64,000 bases of DNA, taken from assembly GCF_000211835.1 (NCBI RefSeq), contig NZ_AEGR01000093.1, positions 62,001-126,000 of the forward strand. The letters are read 5' to 3'. This DNA comes from Hylemonella gracilis ATCC 19624. GTDB lineage: Bacteria > Pseudomonadota > Gammaproteobacteria > Burkholderiales > Burkholderiaceae_C. This document shows positions 22,350-36,400 of the stretch, piece by piece (the first letter of the stretch is position 1; each line of letters opens with the position of its first letter). The notes under the pieces were generated by a model. It worked only from the letters and a program-made list of their open reading frames with translations. It did not search any database and was not told where the DNA came from. The position numbers and the translations under genes were made by a program.

Positions 22350-23023
22350 CGACAGCCGTGCATGCGACGAACCTGGCAGCCCGCCTGGAATCCGGTGCTG
22401 CCGCGCTGGGTTTGGCCTTGTCCGACACTCAGCGGACTCAGCTGCTGGACTACCTGGCCCTGGTTCAGAAGTGGAACAAGGTCTACAACCTGACGGCGCT
22501 ACGGGACGCGGAGGAGATGCTCACGCACCACCTGCTGGACAGCATGGCCGTGATTGCGCCGCTGCGGCGGCAGACCCAGGGCCAGCCCGTGCGCTTGCTC
22601 GACGTGGGGTCTGGTGCGGGCTTGCCGGGCGTGGTCATCGCCATCTGCTGCCCAGAGATCGACGTGACTTGCGTGGACACCGTGGCCAAGAAAGCCACCT
22701 TCATCCAGCAGGTGGCGATCGCACTCAAGCTACCCCATTTGCATGGCGTGCATGCTCGGGTGGAAAGCCTCTCCGGTCCTTTCGACGTGGTGTCGTCTCG
22801 GGCCTTTGCCTCCCTGGCTGATTTCACCGCCTGGTCCTTTGGTGCCCTGGCGGCTCAGGGTGTCTGGATGGCGATGAAAGGGCGGCACCCGGTTGACGAA
22901 ATTGCAGCCGTGTCCCCGGAGGTCGAGGTGTTTCACGTGGAACCACTGACCGTGCCTGGATTGGATGCGGAGCGTTGCATGGTCTGGTTACGCAAAAAAG
23001 CGGCTGCACGCGCCTTCGCCTGA
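22346..23023 (+). CDS. rsmG: 16S rRNA (guanine-527-N7)-methyltransferase RsmG (GidB)
   Basis: RsmG methylates G527 of 16S rRNA with S-adenosylmethionine. The 225-residue product contains [16 protein letters not shown], the HHLLDSMAV segment and motif [18 protein letters not shown], all typical. The ATG overlaps the mnmG stop as ATGA, so the two are translationally coupled. A fourth parS-like site lies near its 3' end, read in a different frame (Phe-His-Val-Glu) from the two in mnmG. Confidence 0.96.
   Translation: MTTAVHATNLAARLESGAAALGLALSDTQRTQLLDYLALVQKWNKVYNLTALRDAEEMLTHHLLDSMAVIAPLRRQTQGQPVRLLDVGSGAGLPGVVIAICCPEIDVTCVDTVAKKATFIQQVAIALKLPHLHGVHARVESLSGPFDVVSSRAFASLADFTAWSFGALAAQGVWMAMKGRHPVDEIAAVSPEVEVFHVEPLTVPGLDAERCMVWLRKKAAARAFA
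22929..22944. promoter_or_regulatory. parS-like site 4 (inside rsmG)
   Basis: TGTTTCACGTGGAACC matches the parS consensus at 14 of 16 positions, with an internal A-to-G change and a terminal mismatch. It is probably weaker than the others. Confidence 0.6.
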
Positions 23024-23080
23024 GCCCCGCAGGCGGTGGGCGTCGTACACTCGACGCCTTCTTTTGAGAGACGATTCCCC

Positions 23081-23695
23081 ATGTTCGGCATTGCAGACTA
23101 CGGTGCTTTTGTCACCGCCATCGTCCTTTTCCTGTTGATTCCCGGGCCGGGCAATCTGGCCATCATCACCTCCACGGGCAAGGGTGGGCGTGCCGGGGGG
23201 CTGGCTGCATCGTTCGGCATCATCGTGGGCGATCAAATTTTGATGTGGTCCGCCGTTGCAGGCGTCGCCGCGCTGCTGGCGGCCTATCCCACGGCCTTTC
23301 ATCTTGTGCAGTGGCTGGGCGCGGCCTACCTCGCGTGGATGGGCTTCAAGATGCTGACCGCCAAACCCGGCGATGCGCCCGTGCTGCACATCGAACCCCG
23401 CCAGTACTTCCGCCAGGCCTTCATCATCACCTTGCTCAACCCCAAGGCCATCGTGTTCTACATGGCTTTTTTTCCACTGTTCATTGACCCTGTGCAGCAC
23501 CAGGGGCTGCTCACCTTTGGCGTGATGGCCGCTACCGTTGCGCTGCTCGGCTTTCTGTATTCGCTGATCGCCGTTTTGCTCACCCATCACCTGGCCGAGC
23601 GACTGCGCGCCAGTCCGCGCATCGGGCGAACGCTGGAAAAAATCGCGGGAATCTTCTTGATCGGTTTTGGCCTGAAGCTGGCGCTGACCAAGTAA
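23081..23695 (+). CDS. LysE/RhtB-family amino-acid exporter
   Basis: This 204-residue protein has five or six transmembrane helices and the family opening ending LLIPGPGNLAII. The conserved GxGxxxG-like region lies around GGRAGGLAASFGIIVGD, with the later segment LLNPKAIVFYMAFFPLF. It should export amino acids or derivatives across the inner membrane. The substrate is unknown. The ATG at 23081 is used, since the upstream open stretch starts within the rsmG terminus region and is poor. Its position between rsmG and parA makes co-transcription with the partition genes possible (45-base gap). Confidence 0.9.
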   Translation: MFGIADYGAFVTAIVLFLLIPGPGNLAIITSTGKGGRAGGLAASFGIIVGDQILMWSAVAGVAALLAAYPTAFHLVQWLGAAYLAWMGFKMLTAKPGDAPVLHIEPRQYFRQAFIITLLNPKAIVFYMAFFPLFIDPVQHQGLLTFGVMAATVALLGFLYSLIAVLLTHHLAERLRASPRIGRTLEKIAGIFLIGFGLKLALTK

Positions 23696-23740
23696 GACAG
23701 CGCATCCCTAGACACACAAAGTTCAGAACACGAGGGCGGC

Positions 23741-24526
23741 ATGGCCAAGATTTTTTGCGTTGCGAATCAGAAGGGTGGCGTGGGCAAGACCACGACCACG
23801 GTCAATCTGGCGGCTGGTTTGGCCAAGTTGAACCAGCGTGTGCTGATGGTCGATCTCGATCCACAGGGCAATGCCACGATGGGCTCGGGCGTGGACAAGC
23901 GCCAGCTGGCACGCACGGTCTATGACGTGCTGCTGGGGACCGCCACTGTCGCCGAGGCCCGCGTCAAGAGCGACAAGCTGGTCGAAGCCGGCTACAGCTA
24001 CGACATCCTGGGCGCCAACCGTGAACTGGCCGGTGCCGAAGTCGAGCTGGTCGATTTGGAGCAGCGCGAGCGCCGCCTCAAGAACGCCCTGGCCCAGGTC
24101 ATGGACGACTATGACTTCGTGCTGATCGATTGCCCGCCCAGCCTGTCCATGCTCACCCTCAACGGCCTGTGCGCCGCGCATGGCGTCATCGTGCCTATGC
24201 AGTGCGAGTACTTCGCGCTCGAGGGCCTGGCGGACCTGGTCAACACCATCAAGCAGGTGCATGCCAACCTGAACCCGGACCTGCAGATCATCGGCTTGCT
24301 GCGTGTCATGTACGACCCGCGTGTCACCCTGCAGGCCCAAGTCAGCGACCAGCTTAAGGCGCACTTCGGCGACAAGGTGTTCGACGCCGTGATCCCCCGC
24401 AATGTGCGCCTGGCCGAGGCGCCGAGCTACGGCCTGCCTGGCGTGGTCTTCGATCCGGCCGCGCGCGGCGCCCAGTCTTTCTTCACGTTTGCGGAAGAAA
24501 TGGTCGGGCGCATCGGCAAGATGTGA
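23741..24526 (+). CDS. parA: Chromosome-partitioning ATPase ParA (Soj)
   Basis: ParA is a deviant-Walker ATPase that forms nucleoid-bound dimers and moves ParB-parS complexes apart. The 261-residue protein starts MAKIFCVANQ, with the deviant Walker A motif KGGVGKTTT at 11-19. MVDLDPQGNAT and the Walker B LIDCPPS follow. Length and absence of an N-terminal DNA-binding extension mark it as the chromosomal type. parB is the next but one gene, and parS-like sites lie upstream. Confidence 0.97.
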   Translation: MAKIFCVANQKGGVGKTTTTVNLAAGLAKLNQRVLMVDLDPQGNATMGSGVDKRQLARTVYDVLLGTATVAEARVKSDKLVEAGYSYDILGANRELAGAEVELVDLEQRERRLKNALAQVMDDYDFVLIDCPPSLSMLTLNGLCAAHGVIVPMQCEYFALEGLADLVNTIKQVHANLNPDLQIIGLLRVMYDPRVTLQAQVSDQLKAHFGDKVFDAVIPRNVRLAEAPSYGLPGVVFDPAARGAQSFFTFAEEMVGRIGKM

Positions 24527-24551
24527 CACAAAAGTAAGCGCCTGCTGTCGA

Positions 24552-25109
24552 ATGAACCATTCCAAAGTTTTGCTCCTGCCCGGCTGGTACAACTCCGGTG
24601 CGGCCCATTGGCAGAGCCTGTGGGAAGCCCAGCACGGCTATGTGCGGGTCCAGCAGCATGATTGGGAGCGCCCACTTCGTGGCGACTGGCAAATCCAGCT
24701 GGAGGAAACCATCCTCGCCCGCGACACGGACCGCACCGGCCCCGTGGTGCTGGTGGCGCACAGCCTGGGTTGCATCCTGGTGGCGGCCTGGGCCGCGCAC
24801 AGCCGCAACACGCACCGTGTCCAGGGCGCCCTGCTGGTTGCTCCGGGGGACGCCGAGCGCGAGGAGCTCCGCGGCCAGCTGCCCAGTTGGTCGCCCATCG
24901 TGCGCCAACGCCTGCCCTTTCCCAGCATCCTTTTGGGCAGCCGCAATGACCCGTACTGCGGCTTCGACCGTGCGCAGGGTTTGGCGGCGGATTGGGGCGC
25001 GCGTTTCATCGACTACGGAGAGCGAGGCCACATCAATGCCGACTCGGGCCTGGGCGACTGGCCCGAAGGCCATGCCTTGCTGCAGACCCTGATGCAGCCG
25101 CCCGCCTAG
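24552..25109 (+). CDS. RBBP9/YdeN-family alpha/beta hydrolase
   Basis: This 185-residue small serine hydrolase begins KVLLLPGWYNSGAAHWQSLWE, the RBBP9/YdeN signature. It has the nucleophile elbow VAHSLGC (Ser about residue 76) and late catalytic candidates, Asp in SRNDPYC and His in GERGHIN. The natural substrate is unknown. It is inserted between parA and parB with short gaps and is probably co-transcribed. The same arrangement is, to my knowledge, seen in related Burkholderiales but has no assigned role in partition. Confidence 0.87.
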   Translation: MNHSKVLLLPGWYNSGAAHWQSLWEAQHGYVRVQQHDWERPLRGDWQIQLEETILARDTDRTGPVVLVAHSLGCILVAAWAAHSRNTHRVQGALLVAPGDAEREELRGQLPSWSPIVRQRLPFPSILLGSRNDPYCGFDRAQGLAADWGARFIDYGERGHINADSGLGDWPEGHALLQTLMQPPA

Positions 25110-25223
25110 CCCCGCGGCACGATGAAACAACGACACACGAAACGGCGGTTTCCACAAACTGCCCTGGCGGCCATGCCGCCCGATCTGAACCTGAACCTGA
25201 CGCCACCGGGAGTACACACAGAA

Positions 25224-26168
25224 ATGGTCACGAAAAAAACCAGGGGCCTGGGCCTGGGCCTGGAAGCCCTGCTGGGTCCCAAGGTCGAGGAACACCAGGC
25301 CGAGCCCGCGCCGGACGGCGTGGTGCCTCAAGCCGGTCAGGTCGGCAGCCTGCGCCTGGACGAGATGGTGCCCGGCATGTACCAGCCGCGCACCCGCATG
25401 GACGAGGGCGCCCTGTACGAGCTGGCCGAGTCCATCAAGGCCCAGGGCATCATGTCGCCCATCCTGGTCCGCAAGCTCCATGAAGGGCCGAACGCGGGCA
25501 AGCACGAAATCATCGCGGGCGAACGGCGTTTCCGTGCCGCCAAGCTCGCGGGCCTGGACAGCGTGCCCGTGCTGGTGCGCGAGGTGCCCAACGAGGCCGC
25601 GGCCGCGATGGCGCTCATCGAGAACATCCAGCGCGAGGACCTCAACCCGCTGGAAGAGGCCCAGGGTCTGCAGCGCCTGATCCGCGAATTCGGCCTGACG
25701 CACGAGCAGGCCGCGCAGGCCGTGGGCCGCTCGCGCAGCGCCGCCAGCAACCTGCTGCGCTTGCTCAACCTGGCCGAGCCGGTGCAGGCCATGCTGATGG
25801 CGGGTGACCTGGACATGGGCCACGCGCGTGCCTTGCTCGCGCTGGACCGCGCCACCCAGATCACGGCGGCCAACCAGATCGCCGCGAAGAAGTATTCCGT
25901 CCGCGAGGCCGAGAGTCTGGTCAAGAAGCTGGGTGCCGAATTCAGCCTGGCGCCGCAGAAACCGGGCAAGGAAAAATCGCGCGACCTCAAACGGGTCGAG
26001 GAAGAACTGTCGGACTTGCTGACCGCGCAAGTCGAGGTGCGCGTCAAGAAGCGTGTGAAGCGCAATGGTCGCGTCGAGGAAATGGGCGAGCTGTCGGTGC
26101 AGTTCGGATCGCTCGACGAGCTCAACGGCCTGATCGATCGCTTGCGCCGCGCCGGCGGCGGCGACTGA
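25224..26168 (+). CDS. parB: Chromosome-partitioning protein ParB (Spo0J)
   Basis: ParB binds parS, spreads along DNA using CTP and engages ParA. The 314-residue protein has the basic N-terminal KKTRGLGLGLEALLG and the Box I/II region with YQPR and GERRFRAAKLAG. The helix-turn-helix is around LTHEQAAQAVGRSRSAASNLLR. A C-terminal dimerisation domain ends the protein. The open frame extends to 25122, but MVTKKTRGLG at 25224 is the family start. Four parS-like sites within 5 kb upstream match its expected target. Confidence 0.97.
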   Translation: MVTKKTRGLGLGLEALLGPKVEEHQAEPAPDGVVPQAGQVGSLRLDEMVPGMYQPRTRMDEGALYELAESIKAQGIMSPILVRKLHEGPNAGKHEIIAGERRFRAAKLAGLDSVPVLVREVPNEAAAAMALIENIQREDLNPLEEAQGLQRLIREFGLTHEQAAQAVGRSRSAASNLLRLLNLAEPVQAMLMAGDLDMGHARALLALDRATQITAANQIAAKKYSVREAESLVKKLGAEFSLAPQKPGKEKSRDLKRVEEELSDLLTAQVEVRVKKRVKRNGRVEEMGELSVQFGSLDELNGLIDRLRRAGGGD

Positions 26169-26193
26169 CCGCACGCCCAGCAGCAGGCGCACC

Positions 26194-27009
26194 ATGCGGT
26201 CCTCCTTGCCTCGGATGTCGTTCCGGTCTTTCGGCTGGCCCCTGCCTGCCTTGATGGCCTGGAGCGTCTGCTGGTTTCTTTATTCCCTGCTTCAGCTGAA
26301 GACCAGCCTGCCTCTGTGGGCGGTCCTGGGCTTGGTGACCCTGGCCGGTGTGCTGCTCAGCCTGCTGGGCGGTACCTGGTGGCGCCGTCTGGTGATCGGC
26401 CTCGGTTTTCCGCTGTCGCTCTTTTTCTCGGGTGCGCTGAGCGTGCCGGCCTGGGCCTGGTTGCTGCCGCTGGCCCTGCTGGCTTTGATCTACCCGCTCA
26501 ACGCCTGGCGTGACGCGCCCTTGTTTCCCACGCCCGAAGACGCCCTGAACGACTTGCCCGAGGTGGCGCCGCTGGAGCCCGGTGCCCGGGTGCTGGACGC
26601 GGGTTGCGGCCTGGGCCACGGGCTGGAGGCGCTGCGTCAAGCGTATCCGCTGGCCGAGTTGCATGGTGTGGAATGGAGCCGCCCGCTGGCTTGGTGGTGC
26701 CAGCGGCGCTGCCAGGGCCGCGGCGTCCACGCGCACGTGGAGCGGGGTGACATGTGGGAGGTCGACTGGTCGACCTACGATCTGGTCTATCTGTTCCAGC
26801 GCCCTGAGACCTTGCCCCGTGCCATGGCCAAGGCCGAGGCGGAGCTGCGACCCGGTGCCTGGCTGGTGAGCCTGGAGTTCGAAGCGCGTGGCTTCAAGCC
26901 TACGGCCAAGCTGAAAACCGACTCAGGTAAGCCGGTCTGGGTGTATCGCTGGCCTGCCGTGCCTGTTGCCACCGGCACCGCAGCGCCGACAGACTCTGCC
27001 AGACGCTGA
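26194..27009 (+). CDS. Membrane-anchored class I SAM-dependent methyltransferase
   Basis: The first 100 of 271 residues form three or four transmembrane helices (about 15-35, 41-60, 66-82, 86-102). They are followed by a cytosolic methyltransferase fold with motif I VLDAGCGLGHG (133-143). An acidic residue ends strand 2 (HGVEWS), and DMWEVDW and DLVYLFQRPE come later. The substrate is unknown, and a lipid or membrane-associated target is an inference from the anchor. It starts 25 bases after parB and may be in the same transcript. MSFRSF at 26215 is an alternative start. Confidence 0.75.
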   Translation: MRSSLPRMSFRSFGWPLPALMAWSVCWFLYSLLQLKTSLPLWAVLGLVTLAGVLLSLLGGTWWRRLVIGLGFPLSLFFSGALSVPAWAWLLPLALLALIYPLNAWRDAPLFPTPEDALNDLPEVAPLEPGARVLDAGCGLGHGLEALRQAYPLAELHGVEWSRPLAWWCQRRCQGRGVHAHVERGDMWEVDWSTYDLVYLFQRPETLPRAMAKAEAELRPGAWLVSLEFEARGFKPTAKLKTDSGKPVWVYRWPAVPVATGTAAPTDSARR

Positions 27010-27040
27010 AACCGCCGCGTCGCTGTGCCATCATGCCGGC

Positions 27041-27463
27041 ATGGCGTCGACGGCGCACCCCACCTCCGCAGGCCTGGCCACGGGCGATGAAGGGGCTCGC
27101 GTGCTGGTCGTGGACGACGATGTCCTGAACTTGCGCGTCGCGTCGCGTCTGCTGCGGGAAATGGGCTGCCGGGGTGCGCTGGCGCCGGACGGGCGCACGG
27201 CCTTGGATCTCGTGCGGAAAGAGGCTTTTGACCTCGTGCTGCTCGACATCAGCATGCCCGAGTTCAATGGCCAGGACACCCTCCTGGCCTTGCGTGAGTT
27301 GGCGGGTCAGCGTTTGCCGATCGTCATGGTCACTGGCCACGATGACGAGGCCACGCGCAGGCATTACCTCGCCCTGGGCGCGGATGGTTTACTCCCCAAA
27401 CCCTTGTCCATTCCCGCGCTGCGCGACGTCATGCGTGGCGCAGGCCTGCGCATGCCCGGCTGA
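27041..27463 (+). CDS. Stand-alone response-regulator receiver (CheY-like)
   Basis: The protein has 140 residues with a single receiver domain after a disordered 19-residue tail. Acidic pocket residues are in VVDDD (24-27), the phospho-acceptor is Asp69 in LLDISMP, the switch Thr is 98 in MVTGH, and the conserved Lys is 120 in LPKP. There is no output domain, so it must act by protein contact. It ends 6 bases before a hybrid histidine kinase that has its own receiver and phosphotransfer domains. The two are likely partners in one phosphorelay. MASTAHP at 27041 is chosen over the upstream start because of gene packing. Confidence 0.88.
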   Translation: MASTAHPTSAGLATGDEGARVLVVDDDVLNLRVASRLLREMGCRGALAPDGRTALDLVRKEAFDLVLLDISMPEFNGQDTLLALRELAGQRLPIVMVTGHDDEATRRHYLALGADGLLPKPLSIPALRDVMRGAGLRMPG

Positions 27464-27469
27464 GTTCCC

Positions 27470-31423
<3,954 letters not shown>

Positions 31424-31601
31424 AAACAAGGAGCCTGCAAGCCTCCCCAAGGCACGCAGGTAGGACAAGGTCTGCACAAGCGGCCTCGACAACCGCCCTG
31501 GTCCGTCCAGGCCGCGCGTGCGTTTGGAGAAGCTTTCACCCGCCGCCGATCGGAACATCAAGCGTCAAGAACGCTGCACCCATCCAAGGAGCCATCGCAT
31601 C

Positions 31602-33272
31602 ATGCGCCTCAACCTGCCCGTCACCCAGAACGGCTATACCTTTCCCGCCGACCAGACCCTGATCTCCATCACGGATCTGAAGGGGCGCATGACTTACTGC
31701 AACACCAACTTCGCCAGCGTCAGCGGCTACACGGTGTCGGAGTTGATGGGGCAGCCGCACAACCTGGTGCGCCACCCCGACATGCCCGAGGAGGCGTTCC
31801 GTGACATGTGGGACACCATCCAGAATGGACGACCTTGGACCGCCCTGGTCAAGAACAGGCGCAAGAACGGGGATTACTACTGGGTGCGCGCCAACGCCAC
31901 GCCGATGCGTGATGGCGAGCGCATCATTGGTTATCTCTCGGTGCGCACCCGCGCACCCGACTCGGAAATCGCCGGCGCCGAGGCGTTGTACGCCACCATG
32001 CGGGAGGAAGCCGCCGCGGGGCGTCGGGTGCATGTGCTGCACCATGGCGAGGTTCGCAACAACAGCCTGACGGGTCGGCTCTGGCGTTGGCTGCGACCTG
32101 AACTGCGCGGCAGCTACTTCACGGCCATGTTGGTCACGGCCCTGATTGGGCCGCTGCTCGCGCACTTCGGTTTCTCCCCCTGGGTGGGCACGGCCGCCGC
32201 CGTCCTCGCCGCGTTGGTCTTTGGCTTCTACCTGGTGCGCGTTGGCATCAAGCCTTTGGAGAGCGTGATCGAGACGGCGAACTTGCTGGCGGCCGGTGAC
32301 TTGACGCGCCAGGTGCAAGTCACCAGCAAGGGCGAGATTGGCCAGTTGCAGCTGGCCCTGGCCCAGCTGGCCGTCTCCGTGCGCACCGTCGTGCGGGACG
32401 TTCGGCACGAGGTGGCCAATCTGCTGGGGAGCGCGCGCGAAATCGCCAGTGGGAACGCCGACATGTCCGCGCGCACCGAGTCGCAGGCCAGCAGCCTGGA
32501 ACAGACCGCGGCCGCCATGGATCAGATCAACGGCACCATCCAGCAGACCAGCAAGCTGGCGGAGGAGGGCGCGGGCGTGGCGCGCGAGACCGCGGGCGTG
32601 GCGCAGCGCAGCCACGAGGCGGTCCAGAGCGTGGCCAGCACCATGGACGAGATCGCCGAGTCGTCCCGCCGCATCAACGACATTATCCAGGTGATCGAAG
32701 GCATCGCCTTCCAGACCAACATCCTGGCCCTGAACGCGGCGGTGGAAGCCGCCCGGGCGGGTGAACAGGGTCGCGGTTTCGCGGTCGTGGCTGCCGAGGT
32801 GCGCACCCTGGCCGGACGCACGACGGACGCCTCGAAGGAAATCAAGGGCCTGATCGAAGAGTCGCGCCAGCGCGTCGAACTCGGTGGGCAGCGCGCGGTC
32901 GATGCGCGCGGACGCATGGACGGGGTCATGGAGTCGGTCGGTCGGGTGTCCGCCCTGCTGGACCAGATCAACACCGCAGCGCGTGAGCAAGCCTCGGGCG
33001 CGGCGCAAATCAATTCGGCGGTCTCCCATCTCGATGGCATCACGCAGCAGAATGCCGCGATGGTGGAAGAGCTGGCCGCCTCGGCCAAGTCCCTCAACGA
33101 CCAGGTGGGCATGGTGCACAACACCATCCGCGTGTTCCGCCTCACCGACAAGGACAAGACCCTGGCCGAGGCCGATGCCGTGGCCCTGCGCAAGCACGGT
33201 CGCGGGGACCTCGATGCGCAGGACGATCCGGCCCCCGCGCCCCAGGGGCGCATCGGCATGAAATCGGCATGA
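31602..33272 (+). CDS. PAS-containing methyl-accepting chemotaxis protein (Aer-like)
   Basis: The 556-residue receptor carries an N-terminal PAS domain (about 10-125, with [13 protein letters not shown] and [12 protein letters not shown]) in place of a periplasmic ligand domain. Two closely spaced membrane helices (about 165-210), a HAMP-like linker and a full signalling domain follow, with the hairpin tip [19 protein letters not shown]. This is the arrangement of the Aer redox/energy-taxis sensor. The PAS has the conserved aromatic and Arg pattern of FAD-binding Aer PAS domains, but FAD binding is inferred. AAGGAG about 10 bases upstream supports the ATG at 31602. Confidence 0.88.
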   Translation: MRLNLPVTQNGYTFPADQTLISITDLKGRMTYCNTNFASVSGYTVSELMGQPHNLVRHPDMPEEAFRDMWDTIQNGRPWTALVKNRRKNGDYYWVRANATPMRDGERIIGYLSVRTRAPDSEIAGAEALYATMREEAAAGRRVHVLHHGEVRNNSLTGRLWRWLRPELRGSYFTAMLVTALIGPLLAHFGFSPWVGTAAAVLAALVFGFYLVRVGIKPLESVIETANLLAAGDLTRQVQVTSKGEIGQLQLALAQLAVSVRTVVRDVRHEVANLLGSAREIASGNADMSARTESQASSLEQTAAAMDQINGTIQQTSKLAEEGAGVARETAGVAQRSHEAVQSVASTMDEIAESSRRINDIIQVIEGIAFQTNILALNAAVEAARAGEQGRGFAVVAAEVRTLAGRTTDASKEIKGLIEESRQRVELGGQRAVDARGRMDGVMESVGRVSALLDQINTAAREQASGAAQINSAVSHLDGITQQNAAMVEELAASAKSLNDQVGMVHNTIRVFRLTDKDKTLAEADAVALRKHGRGDLDAQDDPAPAPQGRIGMKSA

Positions 33273-33456
33273 TCCGGGCTCGTGCCATCATCGGCCTTTC
33301 GCCGAAGCCGCTTGCGGCGCACAGCGCACGCCTGACCTCCTGACGACAACGGGCCGCCCGGCCTCGTTCCTGGCGGCATCCTGAGGTTTTCCCGGCCTCG
33401 GGTTTGTGTACTGTGCGCGGGCATGCGCCTTGCTCGATGATGGCGCCCGCCCGTAC

Positions 33457-36400
33457 ATGAAAGCAGACTCCACACCTCGCCCTTCCCGCTCCGCATCGGC
33501 CGCCCGGCCCGGCACCCGCGGCACCTTGACACGATCCCGCGGCACGCTGGACGTGGTATTGATCTACGTCGTCTTCGCGTCCCTGTGGATCTTGCTCTCC
33601 GACCGCCTGATGGGCTGGTTGGTTCGCGACCCGGACATGCTGCTGCTGGCATCCACCCTCAAAGGGTGGTTGTTCGTCGCCGTCAGCGCCACCATGTTGC
33701 ATTTCCTGCTGCGGCGTCGCGTCCGGGGCTTGCTCGCGCAATCGGCCTCGACCGACGCGGAAGCATCACGCTACGCCCTGCTGCGCTCCATGGCGGTGTT
33801 CGCCGTGCTCGCGCTGGTCGTGGTGATGTTCGTGGCGTCGACCATCTGGCAAGCCATGCGCGAGGAGCGCGAGCAGGCGCACGCCCAGTTGCGCGCCGTG
33901 GTCCAATCCAAGGCCCAAGAACTCTCCGCCTGGCAGCAGCAGCGGCTGGCTGACGCCAGCGAGCTTGCCAACACGCCTTACCTGCGCGCGCGCTGGACTG
34001 CCTGGCGCGAGCGCGGTGACGCCCAGGGCTTGCTCGAGATGCGGCGCTTTCTCGAGCGTTCCCGCCTGGCCGGCAGGTTTGTTCGCGCTGACGTCGTTGA
34101 CGCACAGGGACGGCGGTGGCTGGACAGCACCGAAGCGCCGCAACGCGACGTCCAGGTGGACCTGGAGCTGGCCGACGCGGTGCGCCTGGCCATCAGCCAG
34201 AACCAGCCGCAGCCGGCGGGGCCGTGGCGCGACGTGCACGGCCAATGGCGCTTGGCCTTTGTCGCCCCCTTGGTCCCCGCGAATTTGAACGATGGCGTCC
34301 GCCGACCCGCGCAGGCGGCCCTCGTGCTGCACGCCGATGCCCAGGCCTACCTGAAACTGGCGCTCAGCGATTGGCCCCTGCTGCGCCAGGGGGCCGAAGC
34401 GGTTCTGCTGCGTCGTGACGGTGAGCCGCTCATCTTCACGGGCGATGTGCCCGCCGAGCGCGTGGCGGAGCTGCGCAAGGGACTGAGCCGCATGCCCTGG
34501 CCCCGGGATGTCGCCGCGCCGGTCGAGGGGCTGGAACACCATGGCGTGCCGGCGCTGGCCGTGATGCACCGCATCGGCGACACCGAGTGGTGGCTGCTGG
34601 TCCAGCAAGGCCGGGAGGAGATGCTCCACGGCGCCGCCGCCAGCGGTGCCTGGATGGCCTTGACGGCCGTTTTGGGCTTGCTCGCCCTGGCCGTGGCGCT
34701 TTACCTGCGACACGAACGTCGGCGGCGCCTGCACTCGCTGCGCGACATCGAGGAGCTCCAGCGCGCCAAGCAGGCCTTGCTGGAAAGCGAGGCCTTGTAC
34801 CGTCTGTTGGCGGACAACAGCAGCGACGTGGTTTGGCTCTACGACCTGGAAGCTGACCACTACCTCTACGCCAGCCCGGCGGTGCGCCTGTTCGGTTATG
34901 ACCCGGCGCAGGCCACCAGCATGTCGTTCAAGGACGTGTTGCCCGCCGCCGTGGAACAGGCGACGCTCGAGCGTCTGCGCCAACGCATCGCCGCCTTGCA
35001 AGAGGGGGACGAAAGCCAGCGCACCGCGCTGGGCGAGACGCCGGTCCTCAACGGCGATGGCGTGCTCATGCCCACCGAAGTCGTGACCACTCTCCTGACC
35101 GACGAGAAAACGGGACGCGTGACCCGTGTTCTCGGCGTGACGCGCGACATCACCCAGCGCAAGAAGGACCAGGACCAGCTCATCCGCTTGTCCCAGGCCA
35201 TCGAGCAAAGCCCGGCCAGCGTGGTCATCACCAACCTCGAGGGCAATATCGAGTACGTCAACCCGGCCTTCGAAGCCATGAGCGGCTACACGCAGGCCGA
35301 GGTGCTGGGCACCAACCCGCGGTTGTTGAACTCGGGCCGCACCCCGGCCGAGGTGTACGACACCCTGTGGCTCACGATCAAGGCAGGCCAGGCGTGGCAT
35401 GGGGAGCTGATCAACCGCGCCAAGGACGGACGCGACTACGTGGTGAGCATGACCATCGCGCCCGTGCGCAATGCCAAGGACGAGGTGGCGCATTACCTGG
35501 CCGTGCAACTGGACGTGACGCTGCAGCGCAACGCCGAGGAGAAGGCGCGTCAGCTGGCCTGGTTCCATCCCTTGACCGGGCTGCCCAACCGCCATCGCCT
35601 GCTGCTGGATCTGAAGGAGACCCTGGAGACGCGCGCCGCGCCGCGCGCGCCGGACGAGGGGCCCGTGGCTGAGCAGTGCGCCTTGCTGTTGCTCGACCTG
35701 GACCGCTTCCAGACGGTGAACGACGCGCTCGGCCCGGCTGCCGGGGACCAGTTGCTGCGCCAGCTCAGCTGGCGCTTCGCCGCGGCCTTGCCGCCGGAGG
35801 CCCAACTGGCCCACTTGAATGCCGACGAATTCGCCGTCTTGTTGCAGCCCGTGCGCTCAGGCGACCATGCTGGCGCTCAGGGCGAGCCCGCCGCGCGTGA
35901 GGCCGTGGGCGCGCAGGCCCTGCGCCTGGCGCAAAGCCTGCACGACACGTTGACGACGCCGGTGCAATTGGCGCATGGGGAAAGCTTGGCCGTGAGCTGC
36001 TGCATCGGCATCACCTTGTTGCCGCACCGCGTCGAGGTCGAAGGACTACCTCAGAGTCCGGGGGGCGTGCTGGAGCAGGACTCGCCCGAGAATGTGCTGC
36101 GCCGCGCGGACACGGCCTTGCACCGCGCCAAGGACAGCCGCGGCCGGGAAGGCAGCGCGGGGCACACGGCCTTCTTCGACGCCTCCATGGAGCAAGTCGT
36201 GAGCCGCCGCTTCCTGATCGAGCGTGACCTGCGCCGGGGGCTGGCGGCCGGTGAGCTGCGCGTCTACCTTCAGCCCCAGGTGGATGCGGAAGGCCAGATG
36301 GTCAGCGCCGAGGCCTTGGTGCGCTGGCAGCACCCGGAACAGGGCCTGGTGGCGCCTGGCGCCTTCATTCCCGTCGCTGAGGAAAGCGAGCTGATCACGG

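Noticed and set aside
33766-35814. A 682-codon open frame on the minus strand opposite the GGDEF-EAL gene
   Set aside because: It mirrors codon bias of the real gene and has no domain. The sense frame carries PAS and EAL motifs.
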